Shown here in pieces: positions 26,456 to 35,597 of a stretch of DNA of 64,000 nt. Origin of the DNA: Corynebacterium rouxii (GTDB lineage Bacteria > Actinomycetota > Actinomycetes > Mycobacteriales > Mycobacteriaceae). The position numbers were made by a program, and so were the translations under genes. The first letter of the stretch is position 1. Each line of letters begins with the position of its first letter. Under the pieces are notes generated by a model. It saw only the letters and a list, made by a program, of their open reading frames with translations, had not been told where the DNA came from and ran no database searches. Location: assembly GCF_902702935.1 (NCBI RefSeq), contig NZ_LR738855.1, positions 2,387,020 through 2,451,019 on the forward strand, given 5' to 3'.

Positions 26456-26623
26456 TCTTGTAAGGATAGCCCCGACGTGCGGGCGATGGGATACGGTGGG
26501 CTGTTGCAGATCGAGTGCAGCGGTGAGGTCGCACATGCAGACGGTAGTGGGGGATGCCCCCACATGGAACTTATCTTGAACGATATTGAGCAGCGCGTCC
26601 GCAATTTGACCGCCCACCCGCGA

Positions 26624-26639
26624 CGTTTCACGTGAAACA
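26624..26639. promoter_or_regulatory. parS: parS site
   Basis: CGTTTCACGTGAAACA, one mismatch from the consensus TGTTTCACGTGAAACA. It lies 25 bp before the sulfatase-like gene, outside annotated coding sequence. Confidence 0.9.
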
Positions 26640-26664
26640 TCGCAACGTGGAACAATAATTGACC

Positions 26665-27303
26665 ATGAACATCGCTGTCGTATCCGGTCGAATCGCCCCC
26701 GAGCGCACCCTGCCGGGCCTGAACTTTTCCCGCGCATACGCGCCCAGCACTGATTTCCGTTCCGCCCGCCTCGGACTCCTCACAGGCCAGTATCCCCAAC
26801 GCCAGCCGGCCACACGCTTCTCCTCCCTCATCGGCACCGTAGCAGAAGACTTCAGCCCCGCCGACGTCCACATCATCGAGCGCGCCGAGATCACCCCAGA
26901 GCTGATCACCCAAGCCCACGACAGCGGCGCGGCCACCTTCTTCGTTGGACACCCAACTATCGACGACCACCGCGTACGCATGTCCCTGCTATGGCCAGGG
27001 GTCACCGACACCAACCTGCCGCACGACACTATCGACGGCGTTGTCACCTGCAACGAACTCGTCTCCACCCTCGACATCGCACCCACCCTCGCAGCCATCG
27101 CAGGTTACGACGTTCGCCCCAACGCACAGCTCTCCTTCGACGGCATGAACTTAACCCCCGTGATCCGCTACGGAGCAACGGGCCACGGGGGCTTATTCTT
27201 CGACGATGGAACGGTGATCACGCCCACCGAGGTGCGTCGACAAGCAAACGATCCCGAGTGGTCCATGTGGCATCAATTCATGGCCATGGGACCACTACAA
27301 TAA
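26665..27303 (+). CDS. Short sulfatase/phosphatase-fold protein lacking the catalytic Cys
   Basis: A 212-residue protein resembling a trimmed sulfatase. LLTGQYP (near residue 33) and STLDIAPTLAAIAGYD plus DGMNLTPVI (near 140-170) are family signatures. The sulfatase motif CxPSRxxxLTG is FRSARLGLLTG here, so the Cys that becomes formylglycine is missing. Much of the usual central domain is also absent (family length about 450-550). It may be a pseudoenzyme or an evolutionary remnant kept open. ATG at 26665 has no strong ribosome site. It converges on the DUF1846 gene. Confidence 0.65.
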   Translation: MNIAVVSGRIAPERTLPGLNFSRAYAPSTDFRSARLGLLTGQYPQRQPATRFSSLIGTVAEDFSPADVHIIERAEITPELITQAHDSGAATFFVGHPTIDDHRVRMSLLWPGVTDTNLPHDTIDGVVTCNELVSTLDIAPTLAAIAGYDVRPNAQLSFDGMNLTPVIRYGATGHGGLFFDDGTVITPTEVRRQANDPEWSMWHQFMAMGPLQ

Positions 27304-27310
27304 CGAGAAC

Positions 27311-28804
27311 CTAGCGCTTCTGGTACAGCTTGTTCTTCTGGAACTTCGGATCAGAAGTCACTAGCACGCCAAGGTTGCGGAAGATCCCCTCATCCACCGA
27401 ACCCAAAATGGTGGTGGTGTGAACGTCGCAACCGCGCAGGTTCTTCAACTGATCCAACGCCTTTTGCGCATTGCTATCCGTAGCCGCCGACACCGACAAC
27501 GCAATCAAAACCTCATCGGTGTGCAACCGAGGGTTCGAGCTACCCAAATGCACCGTCTTCAGCGTCTGAATCGGCTCAATCGACTCTGGTGACAACAAGT
27601 GAATGGCATCGTCGATACCCGCCAAATGCTTCAACGCATTCAGCAACATAGACGAAGAACAACCCAACAAATCCGAGGTAGCACCCGTAATGATGGAACC
27701 GTCGGCAAGCTCAATCGCACAACCAGGAAGCGACGTACGCTCCTCAACCTGACGTGCCGGCTCCACCACAACGCGCTGTAGCGCCTTGATCCCAGCCTTA
27801 GCCATCACCACAGCCGCACGATCCGACTGTGTGGAGTCCTTACCCGTGCGAGCCTCTTCCACCAATGCTTTGAAGTACCGGCGAATAATCTCCTGCTCCG
27901 ACGCATGACGGCACACAGCATCATCGGAAATGCACTTACCCGCCATGTTCACACCCATGTCCGTAGGGGACTGGTACGGAGACTCACCCATCAAGCGCTC
28001 TAAAAGCGTCTTGAGCAGTGGGAATGCCTCCACATCGCGGTTGTAGTTCACCGTCTGCTCACCATAAGCAGCCAAGTGGAAATGATCGATCACATTCGCG
28101 TCATTGAGGTCCACCGTGGCAGCCTCATACGCCAAGTTCACAGGGTGCTCCAGCGGCAAATTCCAAATAGGGAACGTCTCAAACTTTGCATACCCCGCAG
28201 CAACACCACGCTTATGCTCGTGGTACACCTGCGACAAACACGTAGCCAACTTGCCAGAACCAGGGCCCGGCGCGGTGACAACCACCAAATCACGGGTGGT
28301 TTCCGCATACTCATTCAGGCCAAAGCCCTCATCCGACACAATGCGATCCATGTCGGTGGGGTAGCCAGGAATCACACGGTGGCGTGATACCTTGATGCCC
28401 AAACGTTGAAGGCGCTCGATAAAAGCGAGCGCCAGTCGGTTGTCATTTTCCAGTTGGGTGAGCACCACGTGCTCGACGAGGAAACCGCGGTCGCGGAAGA
28501 CGTCGACAAGGCGCAACACATCTTCTTCGTAGGAGATGCCTAGATCGGCACGAATCTTGTGACGTTCCAGATCCTTAGCGTTGATGCAGACAAGAATTTC
28601 TACTTCTTCCTTGATGCGATCCAACATCGCAATCTTGTTGTCTGGAGTAAAACCAGGCAATACGCGAGATGCATGCATATCGTCGAAGAGCTTGCCGCCC
28701 ATTTCGAGGTAGAGCTTCCCACCCAAAGCTTCTCTGCGTTCCCGAATGTGCTGGGACTGCATTTCAATGTACTTCTCGCGGTCGAAACCGATCGTATTCA
28801 CCAT
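27311..28804 (-). CDS. DUF1846 (UPF0371) family protein
   Basis: A 497-residue cytoplasmic protein matching the DUF1846 family over its full length: N-terminal [37 protein letters not shown], and the central [20 protein letters not shown] with a P-loop-like GPGSGK. Structures of the family show a nucleotide-binding-like fold, but the reaction is not established. Start ATG at 28804 fits the family N-terminus. The gene stands alone, with its stop codon 5 bp from the convergent sulfatase-like gene. Confidence 0.9.
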   Translation of the reverse strand: MVNTIGFDREKYIEMQSQHIRERREALGGKLYLEMGGKLFDDMHASRVLPGFTPDNKIAMLDRIKEEVEILVCINAKDLERHKIRADLGISYEEDVLRLVDVFRDRGFLVEHVVLTQLENDNRLALAFIERLQRLGIKVSRHRVIPGYPTDMDRIVSDEGFGLNEYAETTRDLVVVTAPGPGSGKLATCLSQVYHEHKRGVAAGYAKFETFPIWNLPLEHPVNLAYEAATVDLNDANVIDHFHLAAYGEQTVNYNRDVEAFPLLKTLLERLMGESPYQSPTDMGVNMAGKCISDDAVCRHASEQEIIRRYFKALVEEARTGKDSTQSDRAAVVMAKAGIKALQRVVVEPARQVEERTSLPGCAIELADGSIITGATSDLLGCSSSMLLNALKHLAGIDDAIHLLSPESIEPIQTLKTVHLGSSNPRLHTDEVLIALSVSAATDSNAQKALDQLKNLRGCDVHTTTILGSVDEGIFRNLGVLVTSDPKFQKNKLYQKR

Positions 28805-28867
28805 GGAATTTCAGCATAGCAACGAACATCAACAAAGTGCTATAACCCCAGTTAGAAACACCTGTTT

Positions 28868-29722
28868 CTACCAACTATCAAGTGGCAACCACTCCCACGG
28901 CCCCCGATGCCACCGGCGCGTAGAATCCACCACAACCAACTCCTCCCGCGCCACACTGGTGGCACACACCACCTGCCCCACGATGGTGTCCAGCTCCTCA
29001 AAAACACTCGAAGCTGGATACCGCAGCACCAAATAACCCCGCACCGCCGCATCGTTCATCTTCCAACGATCATTAACAAAAGTGTTCTTATTCTCCGCAC
29101 CCGCATTGTGATAAAAATAGCCGTCAACCTCGATCACAATGTTGTAATCCCGCAGCTTAACGTCCCAAAAATATACTCCGACCCGAAAATTACTCGTACA
29201 CTCGAGCCCCGCCTCCCGCAGAGCTCTGACCAGTATTCGCTCCGGCACGCTATCCGCACCAACAGCCGCCCGATCCACCAGTGTTTTCACCCGCGCTGAT
29301 ACCCGCATCGGAGACTCCCGTCGCAGTACCGCGCTGCCATGCCGGCCGGAATAGACAAGATCCAAAAGGGCAATAGCCTGGTTATCCGGCAGGTGTTTCA
29401 CCGCATCAACTCCGCACTCTGTAAGCACCCCGCGAACCGCCACCGCGCGCAAACGTTTTACATGATGAGCAACCACATAGTGAGTGGATGCTATGCGGCG
29501 TTCGGTGCTGATATGCACAGGAAGGCTGATCGGCTGGGAGTCATAGAACTGATACAGCGACACCGACCTATGTCGCGTTAACGCCGCTAGAAGTTCCTTG
29601 ATCGCAGCGGGGCCTTCCAATTCACCCTCCCAGTAGATCCCGCTGATAACACGGATGAGCGATCCTGCTTTGAGGCGACGTGTCCTCGTTGCGTACGAAA
29701 TATTTCCCCGAAATTCCCCCAT
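28868..29722 (-). CDS. AbiEi-like / DUF559 nuclease-fold protein
   Basis: A 284-residue protein with two parts. The N-terminal half starts like the winged-helix AbiEi antitoxin-type regulators of actinobacteria (SYATRTRRLKAGSLIRVISG). The C-terminal half (about 165-275) has the DUF559 endonuclease-like fold with NIVIEVDGYFYH, RWKMNDAAVRGYLVLRYP and an upstream Glu, matching PD-(D/E)xK or Vsr-like nucleases. No AbiEii toxin gene is adjacent, so it is not an obvious toxin-antitoxin pair. ATG at 29722 was chosen; a GTG 18 bp upstream is possible. The 82-bp repeat copy 3 lies 42 bp in front of it. Confidence 0.72.
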   Translation of the reverse strand: MGEFRGNISYATRTRRLKAGSLIRVISGIYWEGELEGPAAIKELLAALTRHRSVSLYQFYDSQPISLPVHISTERRIASTHYVVAHHVKRLRAVAVRGVLTECGVDAVKHLPDNQAIALLDLVYSGRHGSAVLRRESPMRVSARVKTLVDRAAVGADSVPERILVRALREAGLECTSNFRVGVYFWDVKLRDYNIVIEVDGYFYHNAGAENKNTFVNDRWKMNDAAVRGYLVLRYPASSVFEELDTIVGQVVCATSVAREELVVVDSTRRWHRGPWEWLPLDSW

Positions 29723-29763
29723 AATCGCACAAGGTAGCACGCTTGGGCTGCTCTACGGCAAAA

Positions 29764-29845
29764 GTGAGCAATTTTTGTACCTTAAGACCGATTTTTGGAA
29801 GGGCGTCCTGCGGGTTTGCTGGCTTAGGGTACAAAAATTGCTCAT
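29764..29845 (+). repeat. 82-bp palindromic repeat, copy 3
   Basis: Same length as copies 1 and 2 but in the opposite orientation. Here one of the two wobble positions has become a normal T-A pair, while the other is T-G on the plus strand. The stem is therefore fully pairable in the same element orientation as copies 1 and 2. It sits between the DUF559 gene start and the symporter terminator. Confidence 0.85.
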
Positions 29846-29851
29846 CGGCTA

Positions 29852-29880
29852 AACAAAAAAACGCCCCTCGCGGGGGCGTT
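29852..29880 (-). terminator. Terminator of the symporter gene
   Basis: The stem AACGCCCC/GGGGCGTT with a 5-base loop is followed on the minus strand by TTTTT, 14 bp after the stop codon. Confidence 0.85.
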
Positions 29881-29894
29881 AGAAATGTATCGCG

Positions 29895-31139
29895 CTAGGC
29901 TTTGTCGTCAATACCAGCGATTGCGGTAGCAAGGCCGAGGTCGTCGGCATCATCAAGATCGTGGCGAGAGATCGCGCCCTTGGCGAACTTGTCTACCACC
30001 ATGGCGATAGCACCGTCGCCAGTGACGTTGCAGGCGGTACCGAAGGAGTCGATGGCGATGTAAGCGGCGATCATCAGCGCCACCTGGTCGTCATTGAAGC
30101 CGAGGTTGGAGGACAGTAGGCCAACAGCTGCCATGATTGCGCCACCAGGAACACCTGGGGCTGCCACCATGGTCACACCGAGCATGAGGATAAAGCCAAG
30201 TGCCGTAGCAAGTGGAATGTCCATGCCGTCCATAAACATAATGGCGAAGGCGAACAATGTAATCTTCATCATCGAGCCGGAGAGGTGGATGGTGGCGCAC
30301 AATGGAATTACGAAACCAGCAACAGACTGGCTGACACCGTTTTTACGTGCACATTCGTAGGTCACTGGGATGGTTGCTGCGGAAGAAGAAGTACCCAGTG
30401 CGGTGAAGTATGCGGGCATCATGTTCTTCAGCGAGGTGAAGGGGTTGCGGGTAGCTAGGGTGCCGGCGAACAGGAACTGCAGGATCAGCAGCACGAAGCT
30501 CATCAAGATGGCAAGGAGGAGAACCTTGGCAAAGGCAGTAAGTACCGATGCGAGGTTACCGTTCATACCGAGCGAGAGGAACATGCCGAAGATGTAGATC
30601 GGTAGCAGGGGGACGATAAAGGAGGAAATCACCTTCATAACCACGCGGCGGAGGTCGGCAACGCCGGAGAAGAGGGTGTCGGACTTAACGGTGGTCATAG
30701 CCACGCCTACAACGAAGGCGAGGATGAGGGCCGTCATCACCTGCATTGGGGCTGGCATGTCTACCGAGATGTAAGGACTCAGAGCGCCTTCCTCAATGTC
30801 TGCAGCTGCAACGCTAGTTTGGCTTGCCAGCAACCATGGGTACAACGCGGTGGCAACGCCCCAGGAGATGAGGCCGGATACCAGAGCTGAGCCGTAGGCG
30901 ATGCCAGTGGTGATGGCGAGCCATTTGCCGGCACCGCGACCAAGGCCTGCGATGGCTGGGGTAATCAGGGCAAAGATCAGGACTGGGATGAAGAAGCCGA
31001 GGAAGTTGCCAAAGAGTCCGTTAAAGGTGACAAAGACGCGGGCAAGCCCATCGGGGAAGAAAAAGCTGCATACGATGCCGAGGATGATCGCGACGATGAT
31101 CCTGAAGAGCAGCGACGAGGAGAGACGCTTGATGTCCAT
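29895..31139 (-). CDS. Dicarboxylate/amino acid:cation symporter, SstT-like
   Basis: A 414-residue membrane protein of the DAACS family with eight helices and the two re-entrant loops. The first re-entrant loop region contains TALGTSSSAATIPVTYEC with the family's Ser-rich motif. FVIPLCATIHLSGSM replaces the usual PxGATxNxDG helix, a variant seen in the SstT sodium:serine/threonine symporters. The exact length of 414 also matches SstT. Aspartate or other small amino acids remain possible substrates. It is monocistronic, with a strong terminator. Confidence 0.85.
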   Translation of the reverse strand: MDIKRLSSSLLFRIIVAIILGIVCSFFFPDGLARVFVTFNGLFGNFLGFFIPVLIFALITPAIAGLGRGAGKWLAITTGIAYGSALVSGLISWGVATALYPWLLASQTSVAAADIEEGALSPYISVDMPAPMQVMTALILAFVVGVAMTTVKSDTLFSGVADLRRVVMKVISSFIVPLLPIYIFGMFLSLGMNGNLASVLTAFAKVLLLAILMSFVLLILQFLFAGTLATRNPFTSLKNMMPAYFTALGTSSSAATIPVTYECARKNGVSQSVAGFVIPLCATIHLSGSMMKITLFAFAIMFMDGMDIPLATALGFILMLGVTMVAAPGVPGGAIMAAVGLLSSNLGFNDDQVALMIAAYIAIDSFGTACNVTGDGAIAMVVDKFAKGAISRHDLDDADDLGLATAIAGIDDKA

Positions 31140-31336
31140 GTGGGGTTACCTAAAATATTTCGTTAGTAGTTCAAATTATGGGGTGCCCTTGATCGTGTCC
31201 CACTGGGTGCTGGGCCATTCAAGGAGTTGAGAAATAACTTACGCGGTCAACAGCAGATTTCATATTTTTCACATACACACATATATAGGGTGGGATGGTC
31301 GAGTCTTTCAGCGCCCCCCTAGGATTAGCTAGAGTG

Positions 31337-31798
31337 ATGTACATGACTGTTCTTGGTGTTGTGCTGGCTGCGGTGGCTGTGGTTGTGATCGTGTCGGGTT
31401 CGTTGGCGTGGACGCGTCGATTGCCGGGCAATCCTTATATCGGCATTCGGGTTCCGGAGGTGCGCAAGTCCCAAGAGGTGTGGCAGTCGGCGCATTTGGT
31501 GGCGGGGCCGTTGTGGACCATTGGTGGCGTTGCCATGTTGATGGGTTCGATGTTGTTTATTAAAGGCAGCGGTTGGTTATATGCTGTCGCAGCGCTTGCG
31601 GTGATCGCGGGGTTGTTGTTGGTGAGTGTGGGGGCAAACGTGGGGGCACGCGCCGCGTCGCTTATCGACGCCCAGCAAGACGTCGAGGATGCCGCCGAGT
31701 CAACGTGCTGCTCAAGCGGTAATAACCCTGCACCTGCAGTCGATGTGGATGCTATGCGCCGTGCAGCGCATTCGGCTGATAACACCTCTGATTCTTAA
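31337..31798 (+). CDS. SdpI-family membrane protein
   Basis: A 153-residue protein with three hydrophobic helices (about 3-25, 55-75 and 80-100). NPYIGIRVPEVRKSQEVW between helices 1 and 2 matches the conserved (P/G)xRxP.....S...W motif of SdpI/YhfL proteins. SdpI protects Bacillus against its own killing peptide; actinobacterial homologues are of unknown role. The C-terminus ends in a Cys-Cys and Asp/Ala-rich tail. ATG at 31337 is chosen, with GTG at 31334 and ATG at 31343 as alternatives. It lies directly upstream of the trp promoter. Confidence 0.72.
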   Translation: MYMTVLGVVLAAVAVVVIVSGSLAWTRRLPGNPYIGIRVPEVRKSQEVWQSAHLVAGPLWTIGGVAMLMGSMLFIKGSGWLYAVAALAVIAGLLLVSVGANVGARAASLIDAQQDVEDAAESTCCSSGNNPAPAVDVDAMRRAAHSADNTSDS

Positions 31799-31817
31799 AT
31801 AATGTGCCGGCCTGCTG

Positions 31818-31846
31818 TTGCGTGTGCCACTCAAGATGCGTATTCT
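31818..31846 (+). promoter_or_regulatory. Promoter of the first trp operon
   Basis: TTGCGT (31818-31823), 17 bp, TATTCT (31841-31846). Transcription would start about 10 bases before the leader ATG at 31864. Confidence 0.6.
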
Positions 31847-31863
31847 CGTTTTCCATGACGAAC

Positions 31864-31896
31864 ATGAATGCACATAATTGGTGGTGGCGCGCTTAA
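31864..31896 (+). CDS. trpL: Trp leader peptide 1
   Basis: A 10-codon ORF ending N-W-W-W-R-A. Three consecutive Trp codons are followed by a stop and by alternative hairpins, the standard arrangement of ribosome-mediated attenuation. With the predicted start site the message has only about 10 bases before the ATG, and no ribosome site is visible. It shares the M-N-A start and W-W-R-A end with leader 2 at 40330. Confidence 0.9.
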   Translation: MNAHNWWWRA

Positions 31897-31962
31897 TCGC
31901 GGGCCGTTTTCACGCATTCATTTCAACAGGCTCGCCTTGTCCAACAAGCAGCGGGCCTTTTT
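31897..31962 (+). promoter_or_regulatory. trp attenuator 1
   Basis: The terminator stem pairs GGCTCGCCTTG (31929-31939) with CAAGCAGCGGGCC (31945-31957, two-base bulge), followed by TTTTT. The upstream GCGGGCC (31899-31905) can pair with the 5' arm as antiterminator when the ribosome stalls at the Trp codons. Confidence 0.82.
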
Positions 31963-32050
31963 GTTAGCCACCAACAAGCTCACCAGAGTTTCGGCCCACC
32001 GCTTAAACACAACAACCATTTGTTTTTTAGCGAAAGAGGTTAGAAACCCC

Positions 32051-33382
32051 ATGACTGACTCCACCATCCGCAAGACGTTGATCAGCGCCTACTTTGGTAA
32101 CTACGGCGGACAGTTCGTTCCCGATGCGCTCCTGCCGGTTCTCGATGAACTAGAGCAAGCCTATGTGGATGCGCTCAACGACCCAGAGTTTTCGCAGGAA
32201 CTTGCTCGGCTAGAAAAGCACTATCTTGGTCGTCCCACCCCTATTACCGAATGCGCCAACCTCCCGCTAGCAGGCAAAGGGCGAGGCAAGGCGCGGATCT
32301 TCCTCAAACGCGAGGATCTAGTTCACGGCGGCGCACATAAGGGCAACCAAGTGCTTGCCCAAGCACTGATTGCTCGCCGATTGGGCAAGACCCGTTTGAT
32401 CGCTGAAACCGGTGCCGGTCAGCACGGTACCGCTACTGCGATGGTGGCGGCTTTGATGGGAATGGACTGCACTATTTATATGGGTGCTAAAGATGTGGCC
32501 CGCCAGCAGCCCAATGTGTACCGCATGCGGTTGATGGGCGCCACGGTGGTGCCAGTAACCAACGAGCATGGTGATTCCATGTCGAATGCTATCGACGTAG
32601 CGCTTATGGACTGGGTAGAAAACCTAGATACCACGCACTACCTGATTGGCTCTGCGGTGGGACCGCACCCATTCCCCACGCTGGTGAAAGAGTTTCAGGC
32701 AGTTATTTCGCGGGAATCTCGCGAACAGATGTTAGAGCTGACCAACAAGCTTCCCGACGCAGTGGTTGCTGCCGTGGGCGGTGGTTCGAATGCTATTGGT
32801 GCGTTTGCTGATTATCTCACGGATAAGCCAGGTAATGAGTCCGTGCGCTTGATTGGTGTGGAACCAGCAGGCGAGGGTCTTGATTCCGGTAAACATGGTG
32901 CACCGCTGCAGCGTGGCAAGGTTGGTGTGCAGCACGGTTTCAAGTCGTTCATCTTGGCTGATGAGCAGGGCAATCCGCTGCATTCTTATTCTGTATCGGC
33001 TGGTCTTGATTATCCAGGCGTGGGTCCAGAACACGCCCACCTCATGGAATCTGGTCGTGCACAATATTATGGAATTACCGACACTGAGGCACTTCAGGCA
33101 TTCAGAATGCTCAGTCGCTACGAGGGAATTATTCCAGCTTTGGAGTCTAGCCACGCTCTAGCATATGCGTTAAAGATGGCAGAAAATGCCGAGGAAACCG
33201 ATACCCCCATTAACATTGTGGTCAATCTTTCGGGTCGTGGCGATAAAGATGTGGACTATGTTCGCAATATCTTGGGCGACCTCGCTACCGAGGATCCAGC
33301 AACCTCGCCGATCACGGATCCTCATATCGCCGAAACCCTTGCCACGATGATCGCTGAGTCCAACACACGAGAGGGAGTCTAA
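32051..33382 (+). CDS. trpB: Tryptophan synthase beta chain, first copy
   Basis: A 443-residue PLP enzyme that joins indole and serine to make tryptophan. The PLP Lys lies in [11 protein letters not shown] and the catalytic Glu in [13 protein letters not shown]. The phosphate loop is VGGGSNAIG and the C-terminal Ser region is NLSGRGDKD. All key residues are kept, so the copy should be active. It is about 35 residues longer than the second copy at the C-terminus. It is unusual as first gene of the operon, ahead of trpE, and has no trpA beside it. The start follows GAAAGAGGTTAG. Regulation is by leader 1. Confidence 0.95.
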   Translation: MTDSTIRKTLISAYFGNYGGQFVPDALLPVLDELEQAYVDALNDPEFSQELARLEKHYLGRPTPITECANLPLAGKGRGKARIFLKREDLVHGGAHKGNQVLAQALIARRLGKTRLIAETGAGQHGTATAMVAALMGMDCTIYMGAKDVARQQPNVYRMRLMGATVVPVTNEHGDSMSNAIDVALMDWVENLDTTHYLIGSAVGPHPFPTLVKEFQAVISRESREQMLELTNKLPDAVVAAVGGGSNAIGAFADYLTDKPGNESVRLIGVEPAGEGLDSGKHGAPLQRGKVGVQHGFKSFILADEQGNPLHSYSVSAGLDYPGVGPEHAHLMESGRAQYYGITDTEALQAFRMLSRYEGIIPALESSHALAYALKMAENAEETDTPINIVVNLSGRGDKDVDYVRNILGDLATEDPATSPITDPHIAETLATMIAESNTREGV

Positions 33383-33384
33383 AC

Positions 33385-34938
33385 ATGGCAAATTTCCATA
33401 TATCCGCCCGCCCCGTGCGCTATCACGAGGATGCCGCCGACCTCTTCCATCATCTTGGAGGGACCTCTGCTAGCGACTCCGTTCTTTTAGAGTCCGCAGA
33501 CATTGAATCCAAGAAGAACACTACGTCCATGGCGGTGCTTCAAGCAGCGGTTCGCGTGACATGCATGGGGCAAACCGTGACAGCCACACCCCTAACACCT
33601 ACAGGCCATGCAATGGTGGCGCGCTTACAGGAGCACTTTGGCACGAGCGGCACGGAGTTCAGCTTTCATCGCTCTGAGATTCACGACGAACGCCAGCGCC
33701 TCCTTGACACCAATAATGCTGAAATTCTTCGCCTTCTACAGTGCGAGGCCGGCTATTCCGGTGAGCAATTACCACTTCTTGCCGGCGGTTTCGCCTTTGA
33801 TTACATGGAGACGTTTGAGCAATTACCTTCTGTGCCGGTGGGGGATAATTCTTATCCCGATTATCAGTTCATAGTGGCAGAGACGGTGTTGGCCACCGAT
33901 CACCTCAAGCGTAGTGCGGTTATCGAGGGCGTGTCCATTGATCCAAGCGAGCTGGACAGGCGATTAGATACTTTGGCAGCCACGATTAACAGCCATGAAA
34001 CAGCCGAGGAAGATCCCGCGACCACTGCAACTAATGGGACATTGACTGTGCGCGCCGATATTTCTGATGTGGATTTTTGTCAGAGCGTAAGCGCTCTGCA
34101 GGACAATATCCAGGCGGGAGACATCTATCAGGTGGTTCCGGCACGCAGCTTTAGCGCGCCCTGCAAAAGTGCTTATGCTACTTATAGACACTTGCGCGCA
34201 ACCAATCCTAGTCCCTATATGTTTTACGTGCGCGGCATTACTCCAATTGCATGCAATTTAAATAAAACATATGAGCTGATAGGAGCATCGCCGGAGTCTA
34301 ATCTCAAGTTTGATTCCAGCACACGCGAGGTACAATTATATCCGATCGCCGGTACTCGTCCGCGGGGACTTAATCCCGATGGGACCATTAATCACGAACT
34401 CGATATTCGTGCCGAGCTGGATATGCGAACTAACGCCAAAGAAATCGCCGAACATACCATGCTGGTTGATCTTGCGCGCAATGATCTTGCACGTGTTTCA
34501 TTGCCCACAACACGTCGCGTTGCAGAGTTATTGCAGGTAGATCGCTACTCCCGGGTGATGCATCTCGTTAGCCGCGTGGTGGCTACCCTAGATCCAGAGT
34601 TCGATGCCATTGACGCCTACCGTGCCTGTATGAACATGGGAACACTAACCGGTGCACCAAAATTGCGCGCAATGGAATTGCTGCGAGGTGTGGAAGCTAA
34701 ACGTCGCGGTTCCTATGGCGGTGCGGTTGGTTACCTTCAAGGCGATGGGTCGATGGACACCTGCATCGTGATTCGCTCGGCGTTTATTCAGGATGGAGTA
34801 GCGATAGTGCAGGCCGGCGCCGGAGTGGTGCGGGATTCTATTCCACAATCAGAGGCCGATGAAACACTCCATAAGGCCTATGCCGTTTTGCATGCCATTG
34901 CTTTGGCGGCAGGAAAGGATCTGGAGGTGATTCGCTAA
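33385..34938 (+). CDS. trpE: Anthranilate synthase component I
   Basis: A 517-residue enzyme converting chorismate to anthranilate with ammonia from TrpG. The feedback Trp-binding motif LLES is at residues 34-37. Chorismate-binding motifs are seen in IAGTRPRGLN, DLARNDLARVS and GTLTGAPKLRAMELL. The start lies 2 bp after trpB and follows GAGGGAG. The stop codon overlaps the trpG start as TAATG, consistent with coupled synthesis of the two subunits. Confidence 0.97.
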   Translation: MANFHISARPVRYHEDAADLFHHLGGTSASDSVLLESADIESKKNTTSMAVLQAAVRVTCMGQTVTATPLTPTGHAMVARLQEHFGTSGTEFSFHRSEIHDERQRLLDTNNAEILRLLQCEAGYSGEQLPLLAGGFAFDYMETFEQLPSVPVGDNSYPDYQFIVAETVLATDHLKRSAVIEGVSIDPSELDRRLDTLAATINSHETAEEDPATTATNGTLTVRADISDVDFCQSVSALQDNIQAGDIYQVVPARSFSAPCKSAYATYRHLRATNPSPYMFYVRGITPIACNLNKTYELIGASPESNLKFDSSTREVQLYPIAGTRPRGLNPDGTINHELDIRAELDMRTNAKEIAEHTMLVDLARNDLARVSLPTTRRVAELLQVDRYSRVMHLVSRVVATLDPEFDAIDAYRACMNMGTLTGAPKLRAMELLRGVEAKRRGSYGGAVGYLQGDGSMDTCIVIRSAFIQDGVAIVQAGAGVVRDSIPQSEADETLHKAYAVLHAIALAAGKDLEVIR

Positions 34939-35579
34939 TGAAAGCTCGGCAAGCCCATGTCGTACTCCTTGATAACCATGACTCGTTTGTTTATAACCTG
35001 GTGGACGCTTTTGCCGTCGCCGGCTACCGCCGCACAGTCCTACGCAATAGCGTCACAGTGACAGAAGTTCTTGACCTAGAACCCGACCTCATTTGCCTCT
35101 CCCCAGGACCTGGTCACCCCCGCGAAGCCGGCTGCATGATGGACCTCATCGGGGCGTCGATAGGCACCATCCCGATCCTCGGCATCTGCCTCGGCTTCCA
35201 AGCACTCCTCGAATACTACGGTGGGGAAGTCCGCCCCTGCGGCCCCGTCCACGGCACCACCGACCTTATGACGCTCACCGACCCAGACCATCCACTGTTC
35301 GCAGGACTTAGCATCGACGCCACACCCAACAACAATTTCCACGGAACACAGGTGCCAATCGCACGCTACCACTCCTTAGGATGCACCGACATCCCGCACA
35401 ACATGGTGAGCCTAGGAACCTGCGATTCCGCTATCGGACCTGTCACCATGGCCGCCGAAACCCACGACAGCGAGGGGAAGACCACCAGTATCGGATTGCA
35501 ATTCCACCCAGAATCCGTACTAAGCCCCAGCGGGCCCATCATCCTTGAGCGATGCGTCGATAAGCTGCTAGCCAAATAG
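34938..35579 (+). CDS. trpG: Anthranilate synthase component II (glutamine amidotransferase)
   Basis: A 213-residue class I amidotransferase supplying ammonia to TrpE. Nucleophile Cys84 is in GICLGFQAL. The His-x-Glu pair is in LQFHPESVLS near residue 192. The N-terminal NHDSFVYNLVDAF is typical. It is not fused to TrpD, unlike the enteric version. The next gene starts 18 bp downstream. Confidence 0.97.
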   Translation: MKARQAHVVLLDNHDSFVYNLVDAFAVAGYRRTVLRNSVTVTEVLDLEPDLICLSPGPGHPREAGCMMDLIGASIGTIPILGICLGFQALLEYYGGEVRPCGPVHGTTDLMTLTDPDHPLFAGLSIDATPNNNFHGTQVPIARYHSLGCTDIPHNMVSLGTCDSAIGPVTMAAETHDSEGKTTSIGLQFHPESVLSPSGPIILERCVDKLLAK

Positions 35580-35597
35580 ATAAGAAAGACCACAACC

